Positions 43,081 to 51,957 of a stretch of 52,857 bases of DNA are shown piece after piece. The stretch comes from Vibrio ruber DSM 16370 (lineage in GTDB: Bacteria; Pseudomonadota; Gammaproteobacteria; Enterobacterales; Vibrionaceae), in contig NZ_FULE01000049.1 of the NCBI RefSeq assembly GCF_900163965.1, positions 1 to 52,857 on the forward strand, in the 5' to 3' direction. The notes beneath the pieces are model-generated. The model did not search any database. It saw nothing but the letters and a program-made list of their open reading frames with translations, and was not told where the DNA came from. The number at the start of each line of letters is the position of its first letter. Positions within the stretch are counted from its first letter, which is position 1. The translations under genes were made by a program, and so were the position numbers.

Positions 43081-45530
43081 ATGCATCAGCTTTGGTCAAT
43101 CGCTCACTGGTACGCTGGTGCTGGCAGGAGCTTCGGCAGGGGCAGTTGTGGCTGGTGGTGATGGCGTTTGTGCTGATTATCGCCAGTGTCTTTGCGTTAT
43201 CTGCGATTGCGCAACGCATGGATCAGGTGATTGTCAAGCAAGGGAAAGATGCCTTAATGGCCGATACCGTTTTTGTCAGTGCCAACCCGGTTCCCGAATC
43301 ATTGATCAAAAAAGCACAGGCGCTGGGGGCGACTACCTCTCTGATGACACGGTTCTCAACGATGTTGTTCGGCGGAGAGGGAATGAAGCTGGTGTTTGTC
43401 AAAGCAGTGGACGATGCGTTTCCGCTACGTGGGACGCTGCAATTATCTGACGGTCATACGACTCGGCATCATGTTGCGCCAGACGAAGTTTGGCTGGATC
43501 CACAGTTATTGTCGGATCTCGGGATCAAGATTGGTGACCGGGTTAGTCTCGGTGATATGGAACATGTGGTTTCAGGCACGATTACCGAAGAGCCGGGCTT
43601 TAGTTTCAACCCTTTTCGTCAGATGTCGACCGTTTTTATTCATCAGTCTCAGGTGCCGGAAACCGGTGCACTGCAAGTCGGCAGCCGTGTTGAATACCAA
43701 CTGTTTATCAATGCTCCGGATGACGTTCTTAAACAGTTAAAACAACAGGTTAAACTGACTCCCAGTGAGGAATGGCGTGATGTCGGGCAGCGTTCCAGAA
43801 CGCAGGATATCTTTAATAAATCAGAGCAGTATCTCTCTCTGGTTGTCATTATTATCGTGTTGATGGCGACAATGACGTTGTTGCTGACATGCCAGCATTA
43901 TGTGGCTTCCCGTCGCCAGACGGTAGCGATGTTGAAAAGTCTCGGTGCATCGAAACGGTGGGTTTGGCATTGGCTGATGGTTCAGGTGTCGATGCTCATA
44001 GGCATCGCCTTATTGCTGGGGTTACCCTTGGGTTACGGGTTGGAACGATTACTAAGGCTACCGTTAATTGGGCTGTTGCTAACCCCCTTACCTGAATTGG
44101 GGATGACCCCATTTGTGATGGCATTGCTCAGTTGTCTGCTGGTTGCGATACCGGGGCTCGGTATTCCGCTGTATCGGTTGATTGATATCGAGGCGGTTGC
44201 CAGCCTACAGAATCACACCCAGACGAAACACAAACATATTTATTTGTGGGGATTATGGCTGTTTCCCTGTGTCGGTACTGCATTGTACTGGGGCAATCAG
44301 TTTATGGTCTGGCTGGTTCTGGGAGGTATTGTCTTTTCGTCTGCACTGCTCGCCGGGATAGGGTTACTCCTGTTTCGCGGTGTACAAGCACTACCGTTAA
44401 ATGCGGCATTCAAACTGGCACTGAAACGCGTCAACCGCACGCCATTGGCAACAGGTATTCAACTGGGGGCGTTGTCTTTGTCACTGATGCTGTTTGCTGC
44501 TTTATGGCTGGTCAGAACGGACTTACTGTCGGACTGGTCAAGTGTCTTTCCTGAAAATGCACCGGATGTCTTTGCGTTAAATATTGCAACGCATGAGAAA
44601 GACAATTATCTGCATCAGTTACAGCAGATGGATATTGCTCACTCACCGATTTTTCCGATTATTCGCGGTCGCCTGTCGCAGATTAATGGCTCTGATGCGA
44701 TTGAGTACGCCGGTGGCCGGGAAGCCAGTAATGTGTTACGTCGGGAAGTTAACTTCACATGGGCCGAGCAGTTGCCAACCTATAATCAGGTCGTTGCGGG
44801 GCACTGGCAGCCAAGCAATGGGGTTTCGATAGAAGAAAGTGTCGCGCGTGAACTGGGGGTAAAAGTCGGTGATCAATTAACTTTCATGATCAACAGCCAA
44901 TCGGTCACCGCTCAGGTGAACTCGATCCGGCAAGTCGAATGGCGTGAAATGAAGCCTAATTTTTATTTTATATTTACGCCGGATCGCCTGTCTCCGCTGT
45001 CTGCGACTTGGATGGTGAGTTTTCGCCTCGGAGCCGATGCATCGCATCAGTTATCACAATTGGCTCATGCGTACCCGACTGTGAGCTTGCTTGATTTACG
45101 AGAGATGACCCAAAAGATTCAGGGGTTGCTCTCCCAGATTATCAATGCCATTTCAATTCTGGCTGTGGTGGGGGTGATAGCCGGTTTGCTGCTGATTTAT
45201 ACCCTGCTGCGGTTGAGCCTGATGCAGCGACAGGAAGAAATGAAATTATACCGAACTTTAGGAATGAGCCGCCGGCGGTTGATGTGGACGGTGCTGGCTG
45301 AGTTTGGTCTGATTGCGGTTGTAGCAGGCAGCGTATCAGGCTTTGGCGCTGATGCGATGGTTGCCGCGATTATCCAATATGCTTTTGAACTGACACCGCG
45401 CGTTCATCTGCTGTTGTGGGTGATTCAGCCTGTATTTGCTGTGGTGATGGTGATGCTTGTAGTCGGGCGTTTAATTTATCAACTAACGCATTCGCGTCGG
45501 TCTTTGATTAGTGCGTTGAATGTTGAGTAA
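43077..45530 (+). CDS. ybbP: ABC transporter permease, YbbP/FtsX type
   Basis: An 817-residue inner-membrane protein (E. coli YbbP 804). Ten or so hydrophobic helices are seen: one at about 25-45, a cluster at about 255-465, and the last group at about 695-800; two large periplasmic domains lie between. The FtsX-like blocks RRQTVAMLKSLGASKRWVW and RQEEMKLYRTLGMSRRRLMWTVLAEF occur twice as expected for the fused duplicate type. It acts with YbbA as an efflux or mechanotransmission pump. Immediately after its stop the repeat region begins. Confidence 0.93.
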   Translation: MNASALVNRSLVRWCWQELRQGQLWLVVMAFVLIIASVFALSAIAQRMDQVIVKQGKDALMADTVFVSANPVPESLIKKAQALGATTSLMTRFSTMLFGGEGMKLVFVKAVDDAFPLRGTLQLSDGHTTRHHVAPDEVWLDPQLLSDLGIKIGDRVSLGDMEHVVSGTITEEPGFSFNPFRQMSTVFIHQSQVPETGALQVGSRVEYQLFINAPDDVLKQLKQQVKLTPSEEWRDVGQRSRTQDIFNKSEQYLSLVVIIIVLMATMTLLLTCQHYVASRRQTVAMLKSLGASKRWVWHWLMVQVSMLIGIALLLGLPLGYGLERLLRLPLIGLLLTPLPELGMTPFVMALLSCLLVAIPGLGIPLYRLIDIEAVASLQNHTQTKHKHIYLWGLWLFPCVGTALYWGNQFMVWLVLGGIVFSSALLAGIGLLLFRGVQALPLNAAFKLALKRVNRTPLATGIQLGALSLSLMLFAALWLVRTDLLSDWSSVFPENAPDVFALNIATHEKDNYLHQLQQMDIAHSPIFPIIRGRLSQINGSDAIEYAGGREASNVLRREVNFTWAEQLPTYNQVVAGHWQPSNGVSIEESVARELGVKVGDQLTFMINSQSVTAQVNSIRQVEWREMKPNFYFIFTPDRLSPLSATWMVSFRLGADASHQLSQLAHAYPTVSLLDLREMTQKIQGLLSQIINAISILAVVGVIAGLLLIYTLLRLSLMQRQEEMKLYRTLGMSRRRLMWTVLAEFGLIAVVAGSVSGFGADAMVAAIIQYAFELTPRVHLLLWVIQPVFAVVMVMLVVGRLIYQLTHSRRSLISALNVE

Positions 45531-45575
45531 TCGGGGGTGTTTTTTTGGTTTGCTATATTTTGGCACTGAGTTTTT

Positions 45576-45772
45576 GGCTCTGAATTATGACGCACAATTA
45601 GATTTCCGATTTCAGATGCATTGGTACTCAGTGCGCCAGTCACTCTTGCAGAGATGCAAGAGTGACCAGAAGATCTTTTTTGTTTGGCTGAATCGCACGT
45701 TGTCCAGAACCGGCTTTTACGGGCGTCCTGCCCGGAAAAGCCTAACCATTCATCCGTGAATGGTTTTCTTCG
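45576..45772 (+). repeat. Module X, copy A (structured repeat)
   Basis: About 197 bases that recur at 46050-46250 and 47924-48130. It contains a 10-pair stem at 45641-45664 (CACTCTTGCA / TGCAAGAGTG, loop GAGA), a CGGGC/GCCCG stem, and a 9-pair stem AACCATTCA / TGAATGGTT followed by TTCTT at 45744-45770 that resembles a terminator. No protein-coding frame fits all copies. Confidence 0.85.
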
Positions 45773-45776
45773 TTTG

Positions 45777-46049
45777 GTGGTTGATTTGAATGGCGTGAAA
45801 CACCGAATCAATAAAGCTTAATTGATCGATGTTCTCAGGGTGAAAAATCAGGACGATTTTTCAGGATTGCCTGAGCAGGATGCGAATCAATCCGACCCTG
45901 ATTCGGTGCTCTGAACTCAACCCCTAGGCCTTTTGGGGTACTTTTTCGGCCATGAAAAAGTACCTGGGGCGCAGTCGGAGATGTGATTGAAATCGGGGAA
46001 CGTGATTGCGCACCAAACCAGCAGCCTATCATTTTTACCTTCCCAGCCT
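45777..46049 (+). repeat. Module Y, copy 1
   Basis: About 273 bases that recur at 46254-46535. Stems include AAAAATC/GATTTTT and TACTTTTTC/GAAAAAGTA (45939-45962). X plus Y make a unit of about 478 bases, present twice in tandem. Confidence 0.8.
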
Positions 46050-46250
46050 TTGGCACCGAAATTTGACGCACAATCCGCTTTTCCGATTTCAGAGACATCG
46101 GTACTCAGTGCGCCAGTTCATCTTTCAGAGATGAAAGACGAACCAGAAAATCTTTTTTTGTTTGACGGAGTCACACGCGTTCCAGAACCAGCTTTTACGG
46201 GCGTCCTGCCCGGAAAAGCCTAACCATTCATCCTTGAATGGTTTTCTTCG
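46050..46250 (+). repeat. Module X, copy B (structured repeat)
   Basis: The second copy of X. Its first stem reads TTCATCTTTCA / TGAAAGACGAA (46117-46142), where both arms changed relative to copy A but still pair. Terminator-like stem at 46222-46248. Confidence 0.85.
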
Positions 46251-46253
46251 GTA

Positions 46254-46535
46254 GGTGGTTGATTTGAATAAAGTGAAACATTGAATCAACAAAGCTCAAT
46301 TGATCGATGCTCTCAGGGTGAAAAATCATGGAGGATTTTTCAGGATTGCCTTAGCAGGATGCGAATCAATCCGACCCTGATTCGGTGCGCTGAACTCACC
46401 CCCGAGGCCTTTTGGGGTACTTTTTCGGCCTTGAAAAAGTACCTGGGGCGCTTCGGAGATGTGATTGAAATCGAGGAACTTGATTGCGTCCCAAACCAGC
46501 AGCCTATCATTTTTACCTTCCCAGCCTCCGGCACC
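46254..46535 (+). repeat. Module Y, copy 2
   Basis: The second copy of Y. It keeps the same stems (TACTTTTTC/GAAAAAGTA at 46418-46441) and differs by point changes and a one-base indel near 46450. It ends at a short start of a third X (CGGCACCTAAATTTGATGCC, to 46547) after which the sequence changes to the CRISPR leader. Confidence 0.8.
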
Positions 46536-46555
46536 TAAATTTGATGCCATCAGAC

Positions 46556-46684
46556 CCTTTATTTTTTACTCTTAAAAAACACACTTAAAATCAATAAATT
46601 AGAAACAAGCATTTTTAACAAGGTAAAAAAGGGATTTTTCGACTAACCTTTTGCTGTGACAAGGTTTTTTGTGATAAGTTTATT
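46556..46684 (+). promoter_or_regulatory. CRISPR leader
   Basis: About 130 very AT-rich bases directly before the first intact repeat, on the side opposite the degenerate last repeat. By position this is the leader with the array promoter. Confidence 0.6.
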
Positions 46685-46892
46685 GTTCACTGCCGCGTAG
46701 GCAGCTTAGAAATCAGCGTCACTACGGTGTGCGTAATACCCTACGTTCACTGCCGCGTAGGCAGCTTAGAAATATAAAACCGATCATCTCGGCTGAATCA
46801 TCACGTTCACTGCCGCGTAGGCAGCTTAGAAAGTCCGGATAATAACGTCCGGTGCCAGCTCTCCGTTCACTGCTGTATACATGGGTAATCAG
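46685..46892 (+). CRISPR. Orphan type I-F mini-CRISPR array (3 intact repeats, 1 degenerate, 3 spacers)
   Basis: Three identical 28-base repeats begin GTTCACTGCC and end GCTTAGAAA at 46685-46712, 46745-46772 and 46805-46832. The CTGCC-GCGTA-GGCAG stem-loop and the 28/32 spacing are the type I-F (Cas6f) pattern. Spacers 46713-46744, 46773-46804 and 46833-46864 are each exactly 32 bases. A fourth repeat at 46865 matches only over its first 9 bases and then decays, marking the distal end. No cas gene, TniQ or Tn7-like gene is in the window, so processing would need Cas6f from elsewhere or the array is relict. Confidence 0.93.
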
Positions 46893-47019
46893 AACTATTG
46901 CTTTGAATTGAATCGCATTTTTCTCAGTAATGTGCGCAAAGTGAGGGTTGGTGGTGTTCTTTGTCAGCCCCTTCTTTTATGCTAACCTCATTATCCACAA
47001 TCAGTCTCATGCCACGATT

Positions 47020-47901
47020 ATGAAAACAACCCTCGACCATCTTCCCGAATATAAACAGCGTGAACTGGCGATAATCTCAATGGTTCTGCGTGACACGTTA
47101 GACGATTATCTGCAAGGCAAAGCGGGCAGTAAAAGTGAATTCCGTATTCTGAAAATCATCCTGTTTGGCAGTCATGCCAAGGGGAATTGGGTCAGTGATC
47201 CGGTCAATGGCTATATCAGTGATTATGATATTCTGGTGATCGTCAATAAAGCAGCGTTGGTTGAAGATTATGTGGTCTGGCAGCGTGCCGAAGAGCAGAT
47301 TGATCGCAAAGTGAAATCGGCACCATTGGGTTTGATTGTGCATGATTTAAACGAAGTGAATAATCGACTACAACAGGGTCATTATTTCTTTAAAGATATT
47401 CGCGAAGAAGGGATTGAGCTATTTGCCGCGACGCCAAAGCCACTGGCGGAGCCGGGTGATCTGACTGAGGAAGAAAAACGGGAGATTGCCCGTAAGCATT
47501 ATGAGCAGTGGATAAAAAGTGCTACAGAAAGCATTAGAATGTTTCACCATGCCTTTAATGACTTGATGCTTAATGAAGCAGCCTTCAACCTGCATCAGGC
47601 AACGGAGCGTCTTTTCGCCTGTACACTGCTGACTTGTACTAACTACTTACCGAAATCCCACAATATCGAGAAACTTGGTAATCTGTGCGTGCAGATTGAT
47701 CCGGTCTTTGCTGAGATTTTCCCGATGGACAATAAATTTCACCGTCGTAGTTTCCGCCGTTTGCAACGGGCGTATATTGATGCGCGTTATTCAGCCCACT
47801 ACGAAATCACCGAAGAAGAGTTGAATTATTTGGTGGCAGAGGTGCAGCGGTTACTGGGGGTGGTAGAGCAGGTTTGTCGGGAGAGAATAGAAGAGGTTTG
47901 A
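47020..47901 (+). CDS. Nucleotidyltransferase-HEPN fusion protein
   Basis: A 293-residue protein: an N-terminal minimal nucleotidyltransferase with the FGSHAKG motif (G50-S51) and DYD at 68-70, and a C-terminal helical HEPN domain at about 160-285 (EAAFNLHQATERLFACTLL ... IDARYSAHYEITEEELN). In two-gene systems the nucleotidyltransferase (MntA) AMPylates and silences the HEPN RNase toxin; here both are in one chain. HEPN RNases use R-x4-6-H; here I see RYSAH (R256, H260), one residue short of that, so activity is uncertain. The start at 47020 is chosen over a TTG at 46948. It lies right after the CRISPR array and is followed by repeat module X. An antitoxin-toxin or defence role is inference. 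Confidence 0.85.
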   Translation: MKTTLDHLPEYKQRELAIISMVLRDTLDDYLQGKAGSKSEFRILKIILFGSHAKGNWVSDPVNGYISDYDILVIVNKAALVEDYVVWQRAEEQIDRKVKSAPLGLIVHDLNEVNNRLQQGHYFFKDIREEGIELFAATPKPLAEPGDLTEEEKREIARKHYEQWIKSATESIRMFHHAFNDLMLNEAAFNLHQATERLFACTLLTCTNYLPKSHNIEKLGNLCVQIDPVFAEIFPMDNKFHRRSFRRLQRAYIDARYSAHYEITEEELNYLVAEVQRLLGVVEQVCRERIEEV

Positions 47902-47923
47902 GTGCATTCTTAACTTTGATTAG

Positions 47924-48130
47924 CCCAGCCTCCGGCACCGAAATTTGACGCACAACTGGTTTCCCCGATTTCAGAAACATCGGTACTCAGTGCGCCAGTC
48001 ACTCTTGCAGAGATGCAAGCGTAACCAGAAGATCTTTTTTATTTGGCTTGGGTGATCGCTTGCCAGAACCAGCTTTTACGGGCGTCCTGTCCGGAAAAGC
48101 CTAACCATTCATCCGTGAATGGTTTTCTTG
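47924..48130 (+). repeat. Module X, copy C (solitary)
   Basis: The third copy of X, preceded by CCCAGCCTCCGGCACC as at 46520. Stem at 48000-48023 (CACTCTTGCA / TGCAAGCGTA, two mismatches), wobble kept in the GC stem, terminator-like stem at 48103-48129. No Y follows. Confidence 0.85.
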
Positions 48131-48325
48131 GTTGAGTGAAACATTTTTAAAAACCGAGTCTTCATGTTACCCCCATTCCAAAAATCATCACTCACCGACA
48201 GAAACCCAAATTTGCGCATACTTTATGAGTTCTTTTGAGTATAATTGCCGACTCATTTGAAAATAATATTATCAATAAGTATGTATTGATAACCAAGAAT
48301 CGGTAAACAACACATTCAGGCTTTT
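48131..48325. other. Region upstream of vgrG
   Basis: About 195 bases between repeat X and the VgrG start. No gene. I see no clear sigma-54 type site here; the promoter is not identifiable by eye. Confidence 0.35.
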
Positions 48326-51163
48326 ATGACTCGACTTAAATTGAAATTCACCATCAATGGTGTCAATGATGAGACATTGGTGGTTCGTGACTATCAGGGG
48401 ATCGAGTCCATCTCAGATTCAGTCGATGATCAAGGCCAGCCGGTTTATGGCTATCGCTATACCATCGATATTGCCAGTCGCAACAGCGACCTGAGTTTCG
48501 AGCAGATGGTCGATAGCACCGCACTGCTTGAAGTGCTGCGCGATCATGAGGTCGTGCAAAAAGTTCACGGCATTATCCGCAATTTCAGCCGGGGCGATAC
48601 CGGTCACCATCATACCTTTTATTCACTCACCTTGGTGCCGTCACTGGAAAGACTGTCGCTGCGCCATAACAGCCGGATCTTCCAGCAACTGGACGTGCCG
48701 GAAATTCTTTCGGTGCTGTTTCAGGAAATGAATATCAATGATTATGCATTTTCGGTGCGGCGTGAGTGCGCCAAACGGGAATATTGCGTTCAGTATCGTG
48801 AGACCGATTTAGAATTCTTCCACCGTCTGGCGGCTGAAGAAGGGCTGATGTACCGCTTTGAGCATCAGCAAGACAAGCATGTTTTAGTCATCACTGATAA
48901 CCCCGAAGGGTTCGGCCGTCTTGCCATGCCGGTGCCGTATAACGCCTTGTCCGGTGGGGTGTTTGAGCAACCCTACGTCTCAACTTTGACCGAGCACAAA
49001 CAGACACAAGTCAGTGATGTGCAGCTGAGTGATTACAGTTTTAAAAAGCCGTCTTACAATATCACGCACTCGGCCACCGCTTCGGATATGAGTTACCAGC
49101 GCGGTGACTATGAACATTTTGACCATCCGGGGCGGTTTAAAGATGACACCACGGGTCAGGCATTTACGCAGATCCGTCTTGAAGCGCTGCGCCGACAAGC
49201 GCATACCTTCAGCGGTAAAAGTAACGACGCACAGCTTCAGGCCGGTCAGCGGTTTGATTTGATGGCGCACTTCGACAGTGAGATGAATCGCAATTATCTG
49301 CTGATTCAGGTCGCCCATCAGGGCAGCCAGCCGCAGGCACTGGAAGAGTCCGGAGGCAGCGGTGCGACCACATATGCCAACCAGTTTGCTGCCATTCTCG
49401 GTGATCAGGTGTGGCAGATGACACCGCGCAGTAAACCGATCCTCAAGTTCCCGACGATGGGAACAGTGGTCGGCCCCGAAGGGGAAGAGATCTACTGTGA
49501 TGAGCATGGCCGGGTGAAAGTGCAGTTCCCTTGGGATCGTTACGGCAGCTCAAATGAGCAAAGCTCTTGCTGGTTGCGTGTGACACAAGGTTGGGCCGGT
49601 GCGCAGTACGGCATGATGGCTATTCCGCGCGTCGGGCATGAAGTGGTGGTGCATTTTCTCAATGGTGACCCGGATCAACCGATTATCACCGGGCGAACAT
49701 ACAATGCCAATAATGTCACCCCGTATCCGCTGCCGGAGCACAAAACCAAGACGGTGATCCGCACCGAGACTCACCAAGGGAACGGTTACAACGAGCTGAG
49801 TTTTGAAGACCAGTCGGGCAGTGAGAAAATCTATCTGCACGCGCAAAAAGATACCGACACACTGGTTGAAAACGATGCAACCACGCATATCAAACATAAC
49901 CAAAGTACCACCATCGATAATGACCGTTACAGCCATATCAAGGTCAATGACCATCACACGGTCAGCGGTGAAGCGCGCACCAAAATCGCCAAAAGCCAGA
50001 CGCTGATGATTGAAGGCGAGTTGCATGTCAAAGCAGGCAAAGTGTGGGTCAATGAAGCGGGTACAGAAATCCACATTAAAGCCGGTGAGCAGGTCATCAT
50101 CGAAGCCGGGAATGAAATCACCCTCAAAGCCGGTGGCAGCTTCGTTAAAGTTGACCCGTCAGGCGTCTCCCTCAGCGGTGCCGGGGTGAATCTGAACTCC
50201 GGCGGTAGTGCCGGGAGTGGTAGTGGATTTAGCAGCGAGAACGTAATTCTGCCGCACCTGTCAGCCAAGGCGGCTGCCGGTGATAAGGCTGCTTATTCTT
50301 CAAAACAAGCCACATTGACTACGGCTGATGCGGTGGTGAAAACTCAGATGCCGGATAGGGTGAAAGAAAACAGCGGCATGAATATCACCGGAGACAGCAC
50401 TAATGTACCGGCGACTGCTTCAGCCGATTCGGGAAAACCCGTAAAGGTTGACCCGGAGAATATGTACTGGCCTAACTATGACTTTATTCACCATCGGGAA
50501 ATTAAGGTGGAATATACCCAGAAGTCGGTAGACCTAGCGGTGCTGTCGCTCGAAGAGGCGGAAGAGTTTGCCAATAATTTGTGGCGGGAATACAACGGCA
50601 AAGATACGCTGGACAATGGCAAGAAAGTTTGGGATGGTGCTGCCAATGCCCATGATGCCTATCGACTGGCAAAAGGGTTGGGAGGCATGGGTGTGGTTGT
50701 GTACACAAAACCCTTCAACGGACGGGATTACGTGATTATCAAAGGGTACAAAAAGCATCTAAAAACCCTGATGAAAGGCAATCGCTGGCGCGCCAATAAT
50801 CCGCAGGTGGTTCAACTCGGTCTGGGTACGAAGAATATGGCGAGAAACATGCTGCGGGTGGGGCTGGTCGTAGATATTATCTTCGCTGTTGCAATTAATG
50901 CCGTTGACTTTTTTGTTCATGATGAGAAAACCATGGAAGATTTAGTCGGCCGGTCCGGTGTGGATATTGCCAAAGGGATGATAGCGACGGGAGCCGGAAC
51001 TGTCGCAGCTGTTATTGCGAGTGTTTATAGTGCTCCATTAATAGCTGTGGGATGTATTTTTGCTGGAGTCGGCTTTATTGTTAGTGTCGGGCTTGACTGG
51101 GCTGATAATGAGTGGGGCGTTTCCGATGTGATTGTAGAAAAATTAAAAGAGGTCAATGAATGA
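48326..51163 (+). CDS. vgrG: VgrG type VI secretion spike protein with C-terminal extension (evolved VgrG)
   Basis: A 945-residue protein. Residues 1 to about 470 form the VgrG gp27/gp5-like base (FEQMVDSTALLEVL, REYCVQYRETDLEFFHRLAAEEGLMYRFEH, the OB domain VKVQFPWDRYG...CWLRVTQGWAGAQYGMMAIPRVGHEVVVHFLNGDPDQPIITG). To about 625 lies the beta-helix needle. After a glycine/serine hinge (about 625-640) comes a 300-residue extension: DPENMYWPNYDFIHHREIKVEY near 708, a soluble part to 835, then a hydrophobic stretch at about 838-865 and a glycine/alanine-rich hydrophobic hairpin at about 880-928. Such tails are usually effectors; the hydrophobic hairpin suggests membrane or pore-forming activity (inference). 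Its last 4 bases overlap the next gene, a membrane protein, as effector-immunity pairs often do. No other T6SS genes are present, so it is an orphan vgrG island. Confidence 0.9.
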   Translation: MTRLKLKFTINGVNDETLVVRDYQGIESISDSVDDQGQPVYGYRYTIDIASRNSDLSFEQMVDSTALLEVLRDHEVVQKVHGIIRNFSRGDTGHHHTFYSLTLVPSLERLSLRHNSRIFQQLDVPEILSVLFQEMNINDYAFSVRRECAKREYCVQYRETDLEFFHRLAAEEGLMYRFEHQQDKHVLVITDNPEGFGRLAMPVPYNALSGGVFEQPYVSTLTEHKQTQVSDVQLSDYSFKKPSYNITHSATASDMSYQRGDYEHFDHPGRFKDDTTGQAFTQIRLEALRRQAHTFSGKSNDAQLQAGQRFDLMAHFDSEMNRNYLLIQVAHQGSQPQALEESGGSGATTYANQFAAILGDQVWQMTPRSKPILKFPTMGTVVGPEGEEIYCDEHGRVKVQFPWDRYGSSNEQSSCWLRVTQGWAGAQYGMMAIPRVGHEVVVHFLNGDPDQPIITGRTYNANNVTPYPLPEHKTKTVIRTETHQGNGYNELSFEDQSGSEKIYLHAQKDTDTLVENDATTHIKHNQSTTIDNDRYSHIKVNDHHTVSGEARTKIAKSQTLMIEGELHVKAGKVWVNEAGTEIHIKAGEQVIIEAGNEITLKAGGSFVKVDPSGVSLSGAGVNLNSGGSAGSGSGFSSENVILPHLSAKAAAGDKAAYSSKQATLTTADAVVKTQMPDRVKENSGMNITGDSTNVPATASADSGKPVKVDPENMYWPNYDFIHHREIKVEYTQKSVDLAVLSLEEAEEFANNLWREYNGKDTLDNGKKVWDGAANAHDAYRLAKGLGGMGVVVYTKPFNGRDYVIIKGYKKHLKTLMKGNRWRANNPQVVQLGLGTKNMARNMLRVGLVVDIIFAVAINAVDFFVHDEKTMEDLVGRSGVDIAKGMIATGAGTVAAVIASVYSAPLIAVGCIFAGVGFIVSVGLDWADNEWGVSDVIVEKLKEVNE

Positions 51164-51603
51164 TAGTGAGAATCGCTGGGCTTGTATTTTTTGTGCTGAT
51201 TTTAGGCGGAGACCTTTTACTGGCACCAAATCTATTAATTCCATTTCAGCCTCTTGAAGCAAGGATCCGTCTTCTAGCATATACGAATTTTGTCGCTATC
51301 GCTGCTGTTATTCCATTAGTCGGTGGCGGTATATTAGTCGGTATTCACCAACTATTTCACCCAAGAAAAGATAAAGGGGAGTATGCGACTGCATATCGTG
51401 GTGCTTGGATGAAGATAATGTGGATTACGCTAGCCGCTGTCATCGTTGCTATTCCCTCTCGTTTCTACCTCGGCTACAAAGTCGATCAGGCCGGATATGT
51501 GAAGTGTGTGAATGAGTCCCGTACCTCTGCTAAAAGTAGCTGGCGGGTGTATGCCAAATCAGAAAGTTTATGTAAAGATTCTTCTGGGATTTATGGGGGA
51601 TAA
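51160..51603 (+). CDS. Small membrane protein, probable immunity to the VgrG effector
   Basis: A 147-residue protein with three predicted helices (about 4-26, 38-62 and 82-104), and a cysteine-containing C-terminal tail with YVKCVNESRTSAKSSWRVYAKSESLCKD. Start codon overlaps the VgrG stop (ATGA), which ties its translation to the effector. Position, size and membrane build fit an inner-membrane immunity protein, matching the hydrophobic effector tail. I do not recognise the family with confidence; the tail pattern GYVKC...Y...SLC reminds me of DUF1240-like proteins. No independent promoter is visible. Confidence 0.65.
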   Translation: MIVRIAGLVFFVLILGGDLLLAPNLLIPFQPLEARIRLLAYTNFVAIAAVIPLVGGGILVGIHQLFHPRKDKGEYATAYRGAWMKIMWITLAAVIVAIPSRFYLGYKVDQAGYVKCVNESRTSAKSSWRVYAKSESLCKDSSGIYGG

Positions 51604-51957
51604 GGGCTCTGTTTGGAATTCAATTTCCCAGATGTTTGATTGGTTGGTATGAGTTTTCGGTTGATATTTAATAGGACTGTATAACTCTTTTTTGCCCCTT
51701 TATCGTTTAGCAAGTGATTCTTGACCATGTCCTTAAGTCAGTTCTTGACCTACCATTCTTAATGGCAGACCATGAGTCTAGTTGAGTAATAATGATTATA
51801 CAGACATGTTCTGCAATTTATGAGCGGAAGGAATAAATACACCTATAGAACAATATGTTACTTCTATTGCGTCTGTATTTTATGAAAATTTTATAAAGAC
51901 ATTGTCTGCTGAAAAGACACTGTTAAATTTCTATGAAGTTCGGAGTATGGAGGTTGA
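51604..51957. other. AT-rich intergenic region
   Basis: About 354 AT-rich bases with no credible gene on either strand. It separates the VgrG island from the following unknown gene and probably holds its promoter. Confidence 0.4.

Noticed and set aside
45835..46550. Two minus-strand open frames with similar peptides (GRKSTPKGLG...APNQGRIDSHPA) in modules Y1 and Y2
   Set aside because: They have no ribosome site, their frames part because of a one-base indel between the copies, and the similarity follows from the repeat itself. I treat them as by-products of the repeat.
46685..48130. CRISPR-associated Tn7-like transposon
   Set aside because: A mini I-F array can mark one, but no tnsA/B/C, tniQ or cas gene is present within the window.
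45576..48130. Repeats as integron attC sites
   Set aside because: Repeats between cargo genes resemble an integron layout, but I see no attC core sites, there is no integrase, and the modules are longer and end in terminator-like stems.
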